Below, piece after piece: positions 24,936 through 34,373 of a stretch of 64,000 bases of DNA (the stretch's first letter is position 1; the number at the start of each line of letters is the position of its first letter). The notes below the pieces were generated by a model that saw only the letters and a list, made by a program, of their open reading frames with translations, had not been told where the DNA came from and ran no database searches. The stretch comes from Massilia agilis. GTDB taxonomy: Bacteria > Pseudomonadota > Gammaproteobacteria > Burkholderiales > Burkholderiaceae_D. Made by a program: the position numbers and the translations under genes. The stretch covers positions 372,001 to 436,000 of the forward strand of contig NZ_JANUHB010000002.1 in NCBI RefSeq assembly GCF_024756255.1. The letters are read 5' to 3'.

Positions 24936-27159
24936 AGTTGTCCCCAAAATAGACGGGCAGGCTGATGCAGAACGCACAGCCGCCCTGCGCCAGGTTCCTG
25001 GCCTCGATCGTCCCGCCATGCTGGCTGATGATCGCGCGGCAGATCGACAGGCCGAAACCGAGCCCTTCGGCCTTGGTGGTAAAGAAGGGATCGAACACCT
25101 TGCCGATCATGTCCGGCGCGATGCCGGGGCCGCTGTCGGCCACGGTCAGCGTCACCTGCCCGTCCGCCCGCAGCGCGTTGGCGATGCAGATGCGGCGCCG
25201 CGCGGGCGGAGCCAGGCGCATGGCGTCGCAGGCGTTCACCACCAGGTTCAGCAGCACCTGCTGCAGCTGGATGCGGTCGCCCCGCACCATCAGCGGCGGC
25301 CCGGGCGCGAACTCCACGGCGACATTGCGCTCGACCAGGTTGCCGTGCGTGAGCTGGAGCGTGTCGCGCACCAGGTCCGCAACGGCGAGCGGCTTCTTCA
25401 CCGTTTCTTCCTTCTTGAACAGTGCGCGCAGCCGGCGGATCACCTCGCCGGCGCGCTTGTCCTCTTCCACGATGTCGTCCAGGATGTCGTGGATCTCGCC
25501 CATGTCCGGGCACGGCTGCGACAGGAAGCGCCGGCCCGCCTGCGCGTTGGCCAGGATGGCGGCCAGCGGCTGGTTCAGTTCGTGCGCCAGCGCGCCGGAC
25601 AGCTCGCCCAGCACCACCACGCGGCTCAGGTGGGTCAGCTGCTCGCGCTGCCGCCGCAGTTCGGCCTCGGCCCGCCGCTGCCCCGTCACATCGCGAATGA
25701 TCGCCAGGAAGCAGCACTCGCTGCCCGCGCCGATAGAGACCCCGGACATGAGCACCTGCAGCTCGCGCCCCTGGCGGTCGCGCATGCGCAGCTCAAGGTC
25801 GCGGGTGGCGCCCTGCCCGCCAAAGCAGGCCTGCACCTTTGCGCTGTCGTCGGGGCCGGCGTACAGGCCAAGCTGGCCGGGACTGCGGCCGATCACCTCG
25901 TCGCGGCCATAGCCGAACAGTTGCTGCCAGCGGTCGTTCACGTCCACCAGCGCTCCGTCGGCCGAGGCGCCAAGCGCCATCGCGTCCGGGCCCAGCCGGA
26001 ACAGGTTCGAAAAGCGCGAGGCCGCGGCGCGCTCGGCTTCCAGCGCCTTCCTGCGCGCGGCGATCTCGGAGCGCAGCACCTCGTTGGCGCGCCGCAGTTC
26101 CACCGTGCGCTGGGCGACGCACTGTTCGACCTCGGCGCGGGCGCGGCGCTCGCGCGCCAGCCGCTCGGCACGCCTGCGCTCGGCCGCCAGCGCAACGCCC
26201 AGCTTTTCCTGCTCGTGCCTGAGCGAAGCCAGCGTGCCGCGCCGCTCCTGGGTCAGCGCGGTCAGCAGCAGCATCGGCACCGCAACAGCATCCAGGAACA
26301 GGGTCAGCGGCAATGGCGCGCCGCCCATCGCATCGCTGGCGAACGGCCCGCCGCCCGCCGCCGTCGAAGCGACGACCAGCGCGGCGAACACGAACATGGC
26401 AAGGCCGGCGCCCAGGGAGCCAAAGCGCAGCGCGACCCAGAACAGCAGCGGCAGCGGCGCGTAGCCGAGCAGCGCCGACAAGTGGCCCGGCGCTCCCTTG
26501 CTGACAAACGCGCAGCCGCCGAGCACCGCGATCGCAATGGCTGCCAGGCCCGCCTCGAACTGGCGCTGCGGCCGGTCCCGCAGCAGCCGCGCAAGCGCGC
26601 CGGTGCGCAGGCCCATCGCCGGCGGCACGATGGCCAGCACCGCCGCCGCGCCGCCGAACATGCGCGCGCTCCACGCCTGCGAGAACGACGGTGGGCCCGT
26701 GCCGGCCGCGGACAGCATGGCCGCCTCCGGCAGCGCGGCCAGGGCTGGCGCAGCGAAGGCGCACCAACACGCGAACACGAGCACGTGGCGCAGCAGGTCG
26801 AACCGCGGCGGCCCGCGCAGCAGCCACAGCGCTCCCGCAGCACCGAGGACCGCGACACTGGCGTCCCCGCTGAACCAGGCCAGGGCCAGCGGCAGGCCGT
26901 GGTGCCATTGCACGAGCAGCGACACCGGCAGTGCCGCGAGCAGGATGCTGAACCAGGCCCGTGCCGGGTTGAGCAGCATCGCCGCCATCAGGACCGCGCC
27001 GCCCGGCCGGAAATGTGGCAGCGGCACGGGCGCATTCGCCAGCATCGAGGCGAGCTGCGCGGCCACCCAGTAGCATGCGGCACTCCAAAGCGCTGGCGTC
27101 CAGCTGCGTAGTGAAGCCTTGCCGATCGCGCCCTCTGGCTGGGCGGAACTGAACTCCAT
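24928..27159 (-). CDS. FixL-like histidine kinase with MASE1 and PAS domains
   Basis: The 743-residue membrane kinase has eight or so hydrophobic helices over about 20-305 (MASE1-type sensor), a charged coiled coil (305-385), a PAS domain (about 385-495, with SADGALVDVNDRWQQLFGY) and the kinase core. The H-box is ELSGALAHELNQPLAAIL with H526, the form typical of FixL/DctB-type kinases. The ATPase part has NLVVNACDAM, DSGPGI and GLGFGLSICR. GGAAGG precedes the ATG at 27159; the open frame upstream lacks a start signal. It forms an operon with the FixJ-type regulator and perhaps the lone receiver. Confidence 0.92.
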   Translation of the reverse strand: MEFSSAQPEGAIGKASLRSWTPALWSAACYWVAAQLASMLANAPVPLPHFRPGGAVLMAAMLLNPARAWFSILLAALPVSLLVQWHHGLPLALAWFSGDASVAVLGAAGALWLLRGPPRFDLLRHVLVFACWCAFAAPALAALPEAAMLSAAGTGPPSFSQAWSARMFGGAAAVLAIVPPAMGLRTGALARLLRDRPQRQFEAGLAAIAIAVLGGCAFVSKGAPGHLSALLGYAPLPLLFWVALRFGSLGAGLAMFVFAALVVASTAAGGGPFASDAMGGAPLPLTLFLDAVAVPMLLLTALTQERRGTLASLRHEQEKLGVALAAERRRAERLARERRARAEVEQCVAQRTVELRRANEVLRSEIAARRKALEAERAAASRFSNLFRLGPDAMALGASADGALVDVNDRWQQLFGYGRDEVIGRSPGQLGLYAGPDDSAKVQACFGGQGATRDLELRMRDRQGRELQVLMSGVSIGAGSECCFLAIIRDVTGQRRAEAELRRQREQLTHLSRVVVLGELSGALAHELNQPLAAILANAQAGRRFLSQPCPDMGEIHDILDDIVEEDKRAGEVIRRLRALFKKEETVKKPLAVADLVRDTLQLTHGNLVERNVAVEFAPGPPLMVRGDRIQLQQVLLNLVVNACDAMRLAPPARRRICIANALRADGQVTLTVADSGPGIAPDMIGKVFDPFFTTKAEGLGFGLSICRAIISQHGGTIEARNLAQGGCAFCISLPVYFGDNYE

Positions 27160-27520
27160 GAAACCTTCCTTCGGCCTGCCCTGCCCGGGCGGCGCCTCAA
27201 ACGGGATGCTTGTCACCTGCGGCAATACGATACGGACTTGGCCGTGGTATCGGTCGCACGAATCTGCGTCGATTCTAGGCGGCTGCCGACGGGCGATCAG
27301 CCGAACGCTTGCACGCTTTGAGCTTCCGCAAAGGGGATGCGCGCTCAGCCGACAGAAGCGGGAACCATCTGGCGCGCTTGTGATCACGGCAGCGGCCGTC
27401 CGGGATGCGGGCCGTCGCACCGGCAAAGTGGCCGAAGGTCCAATATCCAGCGTGCTTCGCCTCGCCTATTCTGCAGGCAGTCCCTGACGGGTTCTTAACT
27501 TGTTACGCTGCGAGGTCATG
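27160..27520. other. intergenic divergent region without a gene
   Basis: About 360 bp between the divergent kinase and SYLF lipoprotein genes. Open frames here have no ribosome binding site and no family features. It must hold the two promoters, but I see no convincing -35/-10 pair or long palindrome. Confidence 0.5.
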
Positions 27521-28219
27521 ATGCCCACATTGTTTGCACGCACATCGGTGCTGCTGCTGGCCTGGGTTGCGCTGCTGGTTGCAGGCTGCAAGTCCACGCC
27601 CACGCAAGAAGACACCCACGCGCGGGTGGATGACGCGGAGAAGACGCTGGCGGACTTCATGCGCGATCCGCAGATGAGCTGGCTACAAACCCACGTCCAT
27701 GAAGCCAAGGCGGTCATGGTGAGCCCGGCAATCTACCAGGCTGGCTTTGTGGTCGGCGGATCGGGCGGACCGCTGCTGGTGATCGCGCGCAGCCGCACCG
27801 GCAGCGGCTGGAACGGTCCGGCTTTCTACCACATGGGCTCCGGCAGCCTGGGCCTGCAGGCTGGCGCGCAAAAGGCGGAGATGGTGGCGCTGGTGATGAC
27901 GGACAAGGCGCTCAATTCACTGCTGTCCACCTCGTTCAAGTTCGGCGGCGACGTCAGCATTGCGGCCGGCCCGGTTGGCGCGGGCGCCGCGGCGCCGATC
28001 ACGTCCGATATCGTCACCTTCACCCGCACCAAGGGCCTGTACGGCGGGATCAACCTGGACGGCACCGTCATCACGATCGACGACGGGCGCAACCACGCCT
28101 TCTACGGGCGCACGGTGACGCCGGTGGACATCCTGATCGAGCACAGCGTGACCAACCCGTACGGCCGCAAACTGGGCGATGTAGCCTCGGCCGGGGTACA
28201 TACGCCGCCGGTCAAGTAA
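27521..28219 (+). CDS. SYLF-domain lipoprotein (Ysc84-like)
   Basis: The 232-residue product has a lipoprotein signal with lipobox LLVAGC (C23). The rest is one SYLF domain: KTLADFMRDPQMSWL, EAKAVMVSPAIYQAGFVVGGSGG, GWNGPAFYHMGSGSLGLQ and the C-terminal GLYGGINLDGTVI. SYLF domains bind phosphoinositides in eukaryotes; in bacteria they are envelope lipoproteins of unclear function. Start choice: GAGG is 5 nt before the ATG at 27521 and only 2 nt before the one at 27518. The gene stands alone. Confidence 0.88.
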   Translation: MPTLFARTSVLLLAWVALLVAGCKSTPTQEDTHARVDDAEKTLADFMRDPQMSWLQTHVHEAKAVMVSPAIYQAGFVVGGSGGPLLVIARSRTGSGWNGPAFYHMGSGSLGLQAGAQKAEMVALVMTDKALNSLLSTSFKFGGDVSIAAGPVGAGAAAPITSDIVTFTRTKGLYGGINLDGTVITIDDGRNHAFYGRTVTPVDILIEHSVTNPYGRKLGDVASAGVHTPPVK

Positions 28220-28225
28220 CACACC

Positions 28226-28258
28226 TCGAATGCGTGGGCAGCGCCAACTGCCCGCGCC
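28226..28258. repeat. family B palindromic repeat, decayed arm
   Basis: TCGAATGCGTGGGCAG...CTGCCCGCGCC keeps the core stem GGGCAG/CTGCCC and part of the GCGT flank but has lost the CCCTAC end. It lies between the converging SYLF lipoprotein and dehydrogenase genes. Confidence 0.55.
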
Positions 28259-28261
28259 GGC

Positions 28262-29038
28262 TCACTTTGCAATCATGCGTGCGATGAACCTGGCCAGCCG
28301 GTCCGGCCCGGCGCCGTTCAGCGCATGAAACAGCTTCGCCCGAAAACCCACCGGCCAGTGCACCTTGCCCGGGCTGCCGCGGTAATGGGCCGCCTTCCAG
28401 ATCACGTTCGCCACGTCCTCGGGCGTGAGCCGTACGCCAAGCCGCCGGATGCTTGCCGCGTCCATGTCCTTGACCATGGCGGTCTGCACGAACAGCGGCA
28501 TCACGTCCATGACGCGGATGCCCTGGTCCTGCCATTCGATGTTGAGCGCCTCGGTGAGCCCGCGCACGGCAAACTTGGTGGCCGAATAGGTCGCCAGCGC
28601 CGCCTGCCCATAGATCGCGGCGGAGGACGACAAATTGACCACCCGCGCGCCCGGCGTCCTGGCCAGGAACGGCTGCGCGCAATGACAGCCATGGATCACG
28701 CCCTTGATGTTCACGTCCACCAGCGCATCGTGCCGCGCCAGCGCGTTCGACTCGAATGGCCCGGAGATCAGGATGCCCGCGTTATTGACGAGCAGGTCGA
28801 GCCGCCCCGTCTTGTCGAAGAAGGCGCCAAGCGCGGCATTCCATTCCTCCGCGCGGGTCGCGTCCAGCCTGAATCGCATGGCCGATGGACCCAATTCCTG
28901 TGCAAGCTGAGCCAGCGCGGGCGCGTCGATGTCCGCAATGCCGACAAACCAGCCGCGCTGGCTGAAAAGGCGGGCCGTCGCACGGCCGATGCCCGCTGCC
29001 GCGCCGGTGATGAATACGCACTGGCGATCCATGCTCAT
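28262..29038 (-). CDS. short-chain dehydrogenase/reductase
   Basis: This is a 258-residue NAD(P)-dependent oxidoreductase of the classical SDR fold: cofactor motif TGAAAGIG (11-18), D60, NNAG (85-88), catalytic S138 in NLSSSA and Y151/K155 in YSATK. It should interconvert an alcohol and a ketone. The ATG overlaps the stop of the monooxygenase-esterase gene (ATGA), so the two are coupled. In that context it may supply the ketone used by the monooxygenase. The acidic residue D37 after the Rossmann strand (GIADID) favours NAD over NADP. The C-terminus is basic and may sit at the membrane. Confidence 0.92.
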   Translation of the reverse strand: MSMDRQCVFITGAAAGIGRATARLFSQRGWFVGIADIDAPALAQLAQELGPSAMRFRLDATRAEEWNAALGAFFDKTGRLDLLVNNAGILISGPFESNALARHDALVDVNIKGVIHGCHCAQPFLARTPGARVVNLSSSAAIYGQAALATYSATKFAVRGLTEALNIEWQDQGIRVMDVMPLFVQTAMVKDMDAASIRRLGVRLTPEDVANVIWKAAHYRGSPGKVHWPVGFRAKLFHALNGAGPDRLARFIARMIAK

Positions 29039-31497
29039 TGCTGCCCTCCGATTGCACGCATCCCGTCACGTTCGGGCACGCGCAGCACACAGTCGCGCGC
29101 GAAGTCGGCCATCCTGCCCAGCGCGGCGACTGCGGACTGGAGATAGAAGGCCGACAGATGGAACACGTGCCAGCGGCCGGCATGCACTTCGAGCCGGCAC
29201 GGCACACCGCAAGCCGCCGCGTGTTCGGCCAGCCGGGTAGAGTCCGACAGCAGGATCTCCTGGTCGCCAACCTGCACCAGCATCGGCGGCAGCCCTCGCA
29301 AGTCGGTCTCGAGCGGATGGTGCGGCATGGCCGAACGCGGGCAGGCGTACCAGCCGAGCCCCTGTTCAAGCCAGCCCTGGCGCACCATCGGGTCCTCGGC
29401 ACGCTTGAGGATCAGCGAACTGCCGCTCGCGGACGGGTCGGTGAGCGGCGAGACCAGCACCAGCGCGGCCGGCATCGGTTCGCCGCGCGCCTTGAGCGTA
29501 AGCGCCAGCGCCAGCGCCAGCGCGCCGCCCGCGGAGTCGCCGGCGATCACGATCCGGCTCGCAGCCAGTCCTTGCGCGATCATCGCGTCGTAGCAGGCCA
29601 GCGCATCGTCCAGCCCGGCGGGATACGGGTGCTCGGGCGCCAGCCGATAGTCCGGCACCCAGACGGGCATGTGCGCCTGGCGCGCCAGCCGCGTCGTCAC
29701 GCTGCGGTGGGTGCCGGGCGTGCCGAGGCAAAAAGCGCCGCCGTGCAGGTACAGCATGGCGCCCTCGCCCGCCGCACCATTTGGCGTCACGACCTCGACG
29801 GGGACCGTGCCGACGGTGCGGCGCAGGCGCGCCACGCCCCGCACGCCGGGCATCAGCGGCGACAGCAGTGCAACGGCCAGGCGCTGCCAACGCGCGCTCC
29901 ACGGCGGCCCCACCAGCGGCCGGAAGCAGGTACGCAGCAGCAGCCGCACCATGCCCGCGTTCAGCCGTTCGACCCGGCCCTGGGGCGGCATGATCACCGC
30001 CCTGTCGGCACTGCCCTCGAGCGGCCGGCTGAAACGGTAGGCCTGCAGTCCGGAGCGTTTTGCCAGCCAGCGATACGACAGCGTAAAGCCCGGCCAGTTG
30101 GTGCTGTTGTGCCCTGCCGCGTCCACATACCAGCTGCGGCAGCCGGCCCATACCGACTTCGCCAGGCGCCGCTGGATGCCGCTATTGAAATCGCTGTAGC
30201 GCGCGTGTTCAACCTCGACCGCCTGCCCGCCCGCGCGTTCGGCCGCATCGAGGCAGCGCATGACGTGCGCGATCTGGCTCTCGAGCATATACAGGATCGA
30301 GTTGTGCCCCAGGTTCGTGTTCGGACCATAGAGCATGAAGAAGTTCGGGAAGCCCGGCACGGTCATGCCGAGGTAAGCGGCAGCGCCTTCTTTCCACGCG
30401 TCGTGCAGGTCCAGCCCGCCGCGCCCCGTGACGCGCATCGGCGCCAGGAACTCGGTCGCGGCAAAGCCGGTGCCATAGACGATCGCGTCGGCCGCATGGT
30501 GGCGTCCGTCCGCGGTCTCGATCCCGCCTGGCGTAATGCGCCTGATCGACTCGGTGACCAGTTCCACGTTCGGTTTGGCCATCGCGGCCAGATAGTCGTT
30601 CGACAGCAGGATGCGCTTGCAGCCGATCGGATAATCCGGCACCAGCCTTGCGCGCAGCGCGGCATCGGGCACGTGGCGCGCCAGCAGCCGGCGAAACGGC
30701 AGGCCCACCGCCAGCGACAGCAAGGGCTTCATGCGCGTGAACGCGAGCGCCCTGGATTCGTACTTGAGATAGATGGCAGCGCGGTGCAGGCGCATGGTCC
30801 ACGGCAGGCGCCGGAACATCGCTTGCTCCCAGCCACGATAGGCACGGTCGCCGCGCGGGATGATGTAGGCGGCGGAGCGCTGGAACACCGTGAGCTGGCC
30901 GACCTTGTCCGCAAGCGCCGGCACGAACTGGATGGCCGACGCGCCGGTGCCGATCACGGCAACCCGCTTGCCTTCCAGCGCAGCGTCATGATCCCAGCGC
31001 GCCGAATGGAAGGCGGGGCCCGCGAAACGCTCGATGCCCTCGATCCGCGGCACGACCGGCCGGCTTAGCTGGCCGGTGGCGGTGACGAGAATGCTGGCGC
31101 GCAGGCGCGTGCCGTCGGCCAGCGTGACGCGCCACAGCGCCTGCGCCTCGTCATAGTCGGCCTGCCGCACTTCCGCCCCAAGCCGCAGGTGCGAGCGCAA
31201 GCCATATTTATCGGTGCAGCGCTGCAGGTAGCGGTGGATTTCGGGCTGGGTCGCGAACACGCGCGACCAGTCGGGATTGGGCTCGAACGAGAACGAATAC
31301 AGATGCGAGGGAACATCGCAGGCCGCGCCAGGATAGGCGTTGTCGCGCCAGACGCCGCCCACATCCTGCGACTTTTCCAGGATGACGAAGCTGTCCAGCC
31401 CCGCCTTTTTCAGCGCAATCGCCATGCCGATGCCGCCAAAGCCGGCGCCGACGATGATGGCCTTGAACGTGACCGGCAATGAACTGGTTGCTGACAT
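29035..31497 (-). CDS. fused Baeyer-Villiger-type flavin monooxygenase and HSL-family esterase
   Basis: One open frame of 820 residues holds two enzymes. Residues about 10-495 form a flavin monooxygenase: FAD motif GAGFGG (17-22), the Baeyer-Villiger fingerprint FxGxxxHxxxWD as FAGPAFHSARWD (158-169), NADPH motif GTGASA (183-188) and GTGF/ATG motifs. Residues about 505-820 form an alpha/beta hydrolase of the hormone-sensitive lipase family: HGG oxyanion motif (585-587), nucleophile S655 in GDSAGG, acid D752 and H777. The first half would turn a ketone into an ester and the second would cleave that ester. GGAAGG precedes the ATG. It lies in an operon after a thioesterase gene and overlaps the dehydrogenase gene. 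Both halves are full length with no frameshift. Confidence 0.92.
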   Translation of the reverse strand: MSATSSLPVTFKAIIVGAGFGGIGMAIALKKAGLDSFVILEKSQDVGGVWRDNAYPGAACDVPSHLYSFSFEPNPDWSRVFATQPEIHRYLQRCTDKYGLRSHLRLGAEVRQADYDEAQALWRVTLADGTRLRASILVTATGQLSRPVVPRIEGIERFAGPAFHSARWDHDAALEGKRVAVIGTGASAIQFVPALADKVGQLTVFQRSAAYIIPRGDRAYRGWEQAMFRRLPWTMRLHRAAIYLKYESRALAFTRMKPLLSLAVGLPFRRLLARHVPDAALRARLVPDYPIGCKRILLSNDYLAAMAKPNVELVTESIRRITPGGIETADGRHHAADAIVYGTGFAATEFLAPMRVTGRGGLDLHDAWKEGAAAYLGMTVPGFPNFFMLYGPNTNLGHNSILYMLESQIAHVMRCLDAAERAGGQAVEVEHARYSDFNSGIQRRLAKSVWAGCRSWYVDAAGHNSTNWPGFTLSYRWLAKRSGLQAYRFSRPLEGSADRAVIMPPQGRVERLNAGMVRLLLRTCFRPLVGPPWSARWQRLAVALLSPLMPGVRGVARLRRTVGTVPVEVVTPNGAAGEGAMLYLHGGAFCLGTPGTHRSVTTRLARQAHMPVWVPDYRLAPEHPYPAGLDDALACYDAMIAQGLAASRIVIAGDSAGGALALALALTLKARGEPMPAALVLVSPLTDPSASGSSLILKRAEDPMVRQGWLEQGLGWYACPRSAMPHHPLETDLRGLPPMLVQVGDQEILLSDSTRLAEHAAACGVPCRLEVHAGRWHVFHLSAFYLQSAVAALGRMADFARDCVLRVPERDGMRAIGGQQ

Positions 31498-31566
31498 CGG
31501 ACCACCTTCCAATGAACTGAGCGGGGTGACAACAACCAATCATAACCGCAAAACTTACTTTTTTGT

Positions 31567-32013
31567 CTATGTTGCGCTTTGCTCGCCCTGGACGGCCGGC
31601 AGGTAGACCGACTTGAATTCTTCCGGCATGCGGCTAACCCGGCCGGTGCCCAGCTGGATGCAGACCAGGTCCCAGCAGCCGCGCAGCACGGTCGCGCCAT
31701 CGGCCAGGCGCACCACCTGGAAGCGGCGCTGCATGCGCGTCTTGCCGTCGCTGGCGACAAGCCAGGTGCCGATCAGGAGGGTTTCGCCGGCGAACGTGGG
31801 CAGCAGGTAGTCGTACTCGCTGCGGCGGATCGCCATGGCGCGGTCGAGCCGGTGATAATCGGCCAGGCACAGGCCAAGCGCCTCGGAATGCGCCCACGCC
31901 GCCTGTTCGCACCACTTCACATAGACCGCGTTGTTGGTGTGGTTCAGGCCATCGATGTCGGCAGCCGTCGCGGCCACGGCATAGGTGTGGGGGTCGGGAT
32001 AGTCCCAGTTCAC
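31567..32013 (-). CDS. acyl-CoA thioesterase (4HBT hot-dog fold)
   Basis: The 148-residue protein starts at a GTG with AAGGAG 6 nt upstream. The family motif DIDGLNHTNNAVYVKWCEQAAW contains the Asp and the His/Asn pair of YbgC/4-hydroxybenzoyl-CoA thioesterases (shown here in part: GLNHTNNAVY). It hydrolyses acyl-CoA esters to free acid and CoA. It is 70 bp upstream of the monooxygenase-esterase gene on the same strand and is probably the first gene of that operon. Confidence 0.85.
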   Translation of the reverse strand: MNWDYPDPHTYAVAATAADIDGLNHTNNAVYVKWCEQAAWAHSEALGLCLADYHRLDRAMAIRRSEYDYLLPTFAGETLLIGTWLVASDGKTRMQRRFQVVRLADGATVLRGCWDLVCIQLGTGRVSRMPEEFKSVYLPAVQGEQSAT

Positions 32014-32208
32014 ATGCAGCTCCTTCGATACGCAAATGCGCGCCGCCCGGCGGCACCGCTCGCAGGATAAGCGCGAATGCCCCGCATCGCAAATGTGCCC
32101 GAGAATGTGGCATGCAGATGTCCCACTGGCTCACATTTTAATGTATGGTATTGACGCGCCGATAACCATTGATCGCACTTTCGCGTCCGAGAGAAGGAAA
32201 ACAACGAC

Positions 32209-34257
32209 ATGCAAAAGCAGCACCGATCCGCCCGTGCCGTCGCCGGCATTGTCCTGGCCCTGGCAAGCGCCGCATGCGCGCAGGCCAACGCCGCCGCGCC
32301 GTCCGCCACGCACAAGAAGACGCACGCGCAGGAGCGCAAGAAGACCGCGCCGGCGACCGGCAACGTCATCTCGCTGGCGGCAATGGATAACGCGGTCGAT
32401 GCATGCGATGACTTCTACCTGCGGGCCTGCGGCGGCTTCATTGCCACTGCAAAGACGGACGCGGCGCACCCGACGATCCATATGATCAGCCAGCAGTTCG
32501 AGGCAAATCTCGAGCACAGTTTCGAGACCCTGTTTGCCCAGGACGTGTCGGGCGACCCCGAGCTTGCACGGCTGAAGACCTTCTACTCCTCCTGCCTGTC
32601 CGGCAATGCGTCCGATGGCGCGATCGTCAAGCAGTGGCTGGCCCGGATCGATGCCGCGCAGTCGCCCGCCCAGATCCAGGCCCTGCTGCTGGAGTTGAAC
32701 GCCATCGGCGTGCAGCCATTCTTCGAGTACAGCGGACAGCCGGACCGCAAGCAGTGGGACCGCTACCGCGGCGAGATCAACAACCCTTACCTCTTCGGGA
32801 ACCAGCAGGTCGTGGAGCGCACCTTCACCGCCGCCGGCATGGCACAAGAGGACGCCAAGCGCGACGCGGCAGTGGTGGCATCGATGGTGGCGGCCCTGCG
32901 CAAACACCTGGGCAACCGCTACGACGCGGACGCGGCCGAAAACCCGCGCACGCTTGCCCAGCTGGCGCAACTGGCGCCGTCGATCGACTGGGCCCACTTT
33001 TTCGAGCTGGCCGGTACCCCGCCAAACGGTGTCGTCAACCTGACGTCGCCCGCCTATGTGCAGGCGGTGGAAAAGGAGCTGTCTTCCCGCACGCCAGCCG
33101 AGCTGCGTGCCTTCATCCGCTGGTCGTTCCTGTTCTCGCTGCGCGGCGAACTGCCGTCGCCCTACAACGCGGCCTTCGGCGACCTCAGTCCGTCGCTGCG
33201 CGTCCAGCTGGGCAACCCTGTCGGCCAGTGCCGCGACGCCACCGTGCGCGCGATGGGGGTCGAGTTCTCGCGCCAATACGCCACCCGCGTGCTGGGCTGG
33301 AAGGCGCGCGACGCGGCGCAGAAGATCGCCTCCGACATCAAGGAACGCATCGTGGCAGCGGTGGCCGACGCGCAATGGCTCTCGCCCGAGGGAAGGAAAG
33401 CGACCGCGGACAAGCTGGCCAGGACCGACCTGAAAATCGGCTTCCCGGACCAATGGCCGGAAGTCGGCAGCTATCCGCTGGACGCGTCAGGCTTCCTGTC
33501 CAACGTGCTGGCGGCGCGCACCTACGAACAGCGTCGCACCTGGGCGCGGGTGGGCAAGGAACACTCCCTGACTGCCTGGGACATGATCGTGAGCCCGTGG
33601 GTGGGCGACGGCATGGCGGCGGCGCGCCTGGTCGTCCCCAACGGCTTTCCGGACGCGCTGTCGAACTCGATCATCATGACCGCGGCCTACCTCGGTTCGC
33701 CGCGCTTTGACGCCAACGCCGCGCCCGAACTGAACTACGCCATCTTCGGCTCGGTCTTTGCGCACGAGTTCGTTCACGTCGCCGACCTGCATATGTACGG
33801 CGCCGATGGGCGCGACCAGGAACTGTGGAGCGACGCCGACATCAAGGCCGAGGAAAAGCAGGGCCAATGCGTGATCGACCAGGCCAACGCGCACGAGCCG
33901 CTGCCCGGCGTGAAGATGAAGGGCGAGCGCCAGTACCACGAAAACGTGGCCGATTACGGCGGCGTGCGCCTGGCCTTCGAAGCGCTGCAGGCAAGGCTGG
34001 GCGAGGCCAAACTGTACCGCCGCGACGCCAGCGGCACCTCGCCGGCCCAGCGATTCTTCTATCGGTTCGCGCAGAACTGGTGCACCGCAAACACCACCGA
34101 TTTCCTGCACAAGGTGGTCGAGTCCGATAGCCACGCACCGACCGCTTACCGGGTCAACGCCCCGCTGTCGAACCTGCCCGCGTTCAGCCGCGCCTTCAGC
34201 TGCAAGGCCAATGCGAAGATGGTGCGCCCGGCCGCGCAGCAGTGCCGGGTGTGGTAG
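32209..34257 (+). CDS. M13-family zinc metallopeptidase, exported
   Basis: The 682-residue product has a signal peptide of about 29 residues (ALASAACAQANA) and then the neprilysin/PepO fold. The zinc site is HEFVH (H519, E520, H523) with the third ligand E578 in ENVADYGG and D582. The N-terminal MDNAVDACDDFYLRACGG is the usual M13 opening. The enzyme cuts peptides, probably in the periplasm. The GxGR.D.W signature after the zinc motif (GADGRDQELW) is present, so it should be active. AAGGAAA precedes the ATG by 9 nt. Confidence 0.93.
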   Translation: MQKQHRSARAVAGIVLALASAACAQANAAAPSATHKKTHAQERKKTAPATGNVISLAAMDNAVDACDDFYLRACGGFIATAKTDAAHPTIHMISQQFEANLEHSFETLFAQDVSGDPELARLKTFYSSCLSGNASDGAIVKQWLARIDAAQSPAQIQALLLELNAIGVQPFFEYSGQPDRKQWDRYRGEINNPYLFGNQQVVERTFTAAGMAQEDAKRDAAVVASMVAALRKHLGNRYDADAAENPRTLAQLAQLAPSIDWAHFFELAGTPPNGVVNLTSPAYVQAVEKELSSRTPAELRAFIRWSFLFSLRGELPSPYNAAFGDLSPSLRVQLGNPVGQCRDATVRAMGVEFSRQYATRVLGWKARDAAQKIASDIKERIVAAVADAQWLSPEGRKATADKLARTDLKIGFPDQWPEVGSYPLDASGFLSNVLAARTYEQRRTWARVGKEHSLTAWDMIVSPWVGDGMAAARLVVPNGFPDALSNSIIMTAAYLGSPRFDANAAPELNYAIFGSVFAHEFVHVADLHMYGADGRDQELWSDADIKAEEKQGQCVIDQANAHEPLPGVKMKGERQYHENVADYGGVRLAFEALQARLGEAKLYRRDASGTSPAQRFFYRFAQNWCTANTTDFLHKVVESDSHAPTAYRVNAPLSNLPAFSRAFSCKANAKMVRPAAQQCRVW

Positions 34258-34263
34258 TCCGGC

Positions 34264-34296
34264 GGCCCTGTGATACGCTTAGCGAATCACAGGGCC
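34264..34296 (+). terminator. candidate terminator after the M13 peptidase gene
   Basis: GGCCCTGTGAT and ATCACAGGGCC are perfect 11-bp arms with an 11-nt loop, beginning 7 bp after the stop codon. Only TCTT follows, so the T-run is weak; it lies about 78 bp before ilvD. Confidence 0.5.
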
Positions 34297-34373
34297 TCTT
34301 ACGACATATTGGACAAATCACAGCGCCTGCGGCACCCTAGGGCAATTCATTCAGCAGTCCAGGAGACAAGCGC

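Noticed and set aside
24235-27111. A 958-codon open frame on the plus strand
   Set aside because: It lies fully antisense to the FixL-like kinase operon, has a composition rich in Arg, Ala, Gln and His typical of shadow frames in GC-rich DNA, and shows no domain.
27119-27487. A 122-codon plus-strand frame in the divergent gap at 27.3 kb
   Set aside because: No ribosome binding site, overlaps the kinase start region, and no recognisable fold.
34264-34296. Hairpin before ilvD considered as a branched-chain amino-acid attenuator
   Set aside because: There is no leader peptide rich in Ile, Val or Leu codons and no alternative fold; the hairpin is 7 bp after the peptidase stop and fits a terminator better.
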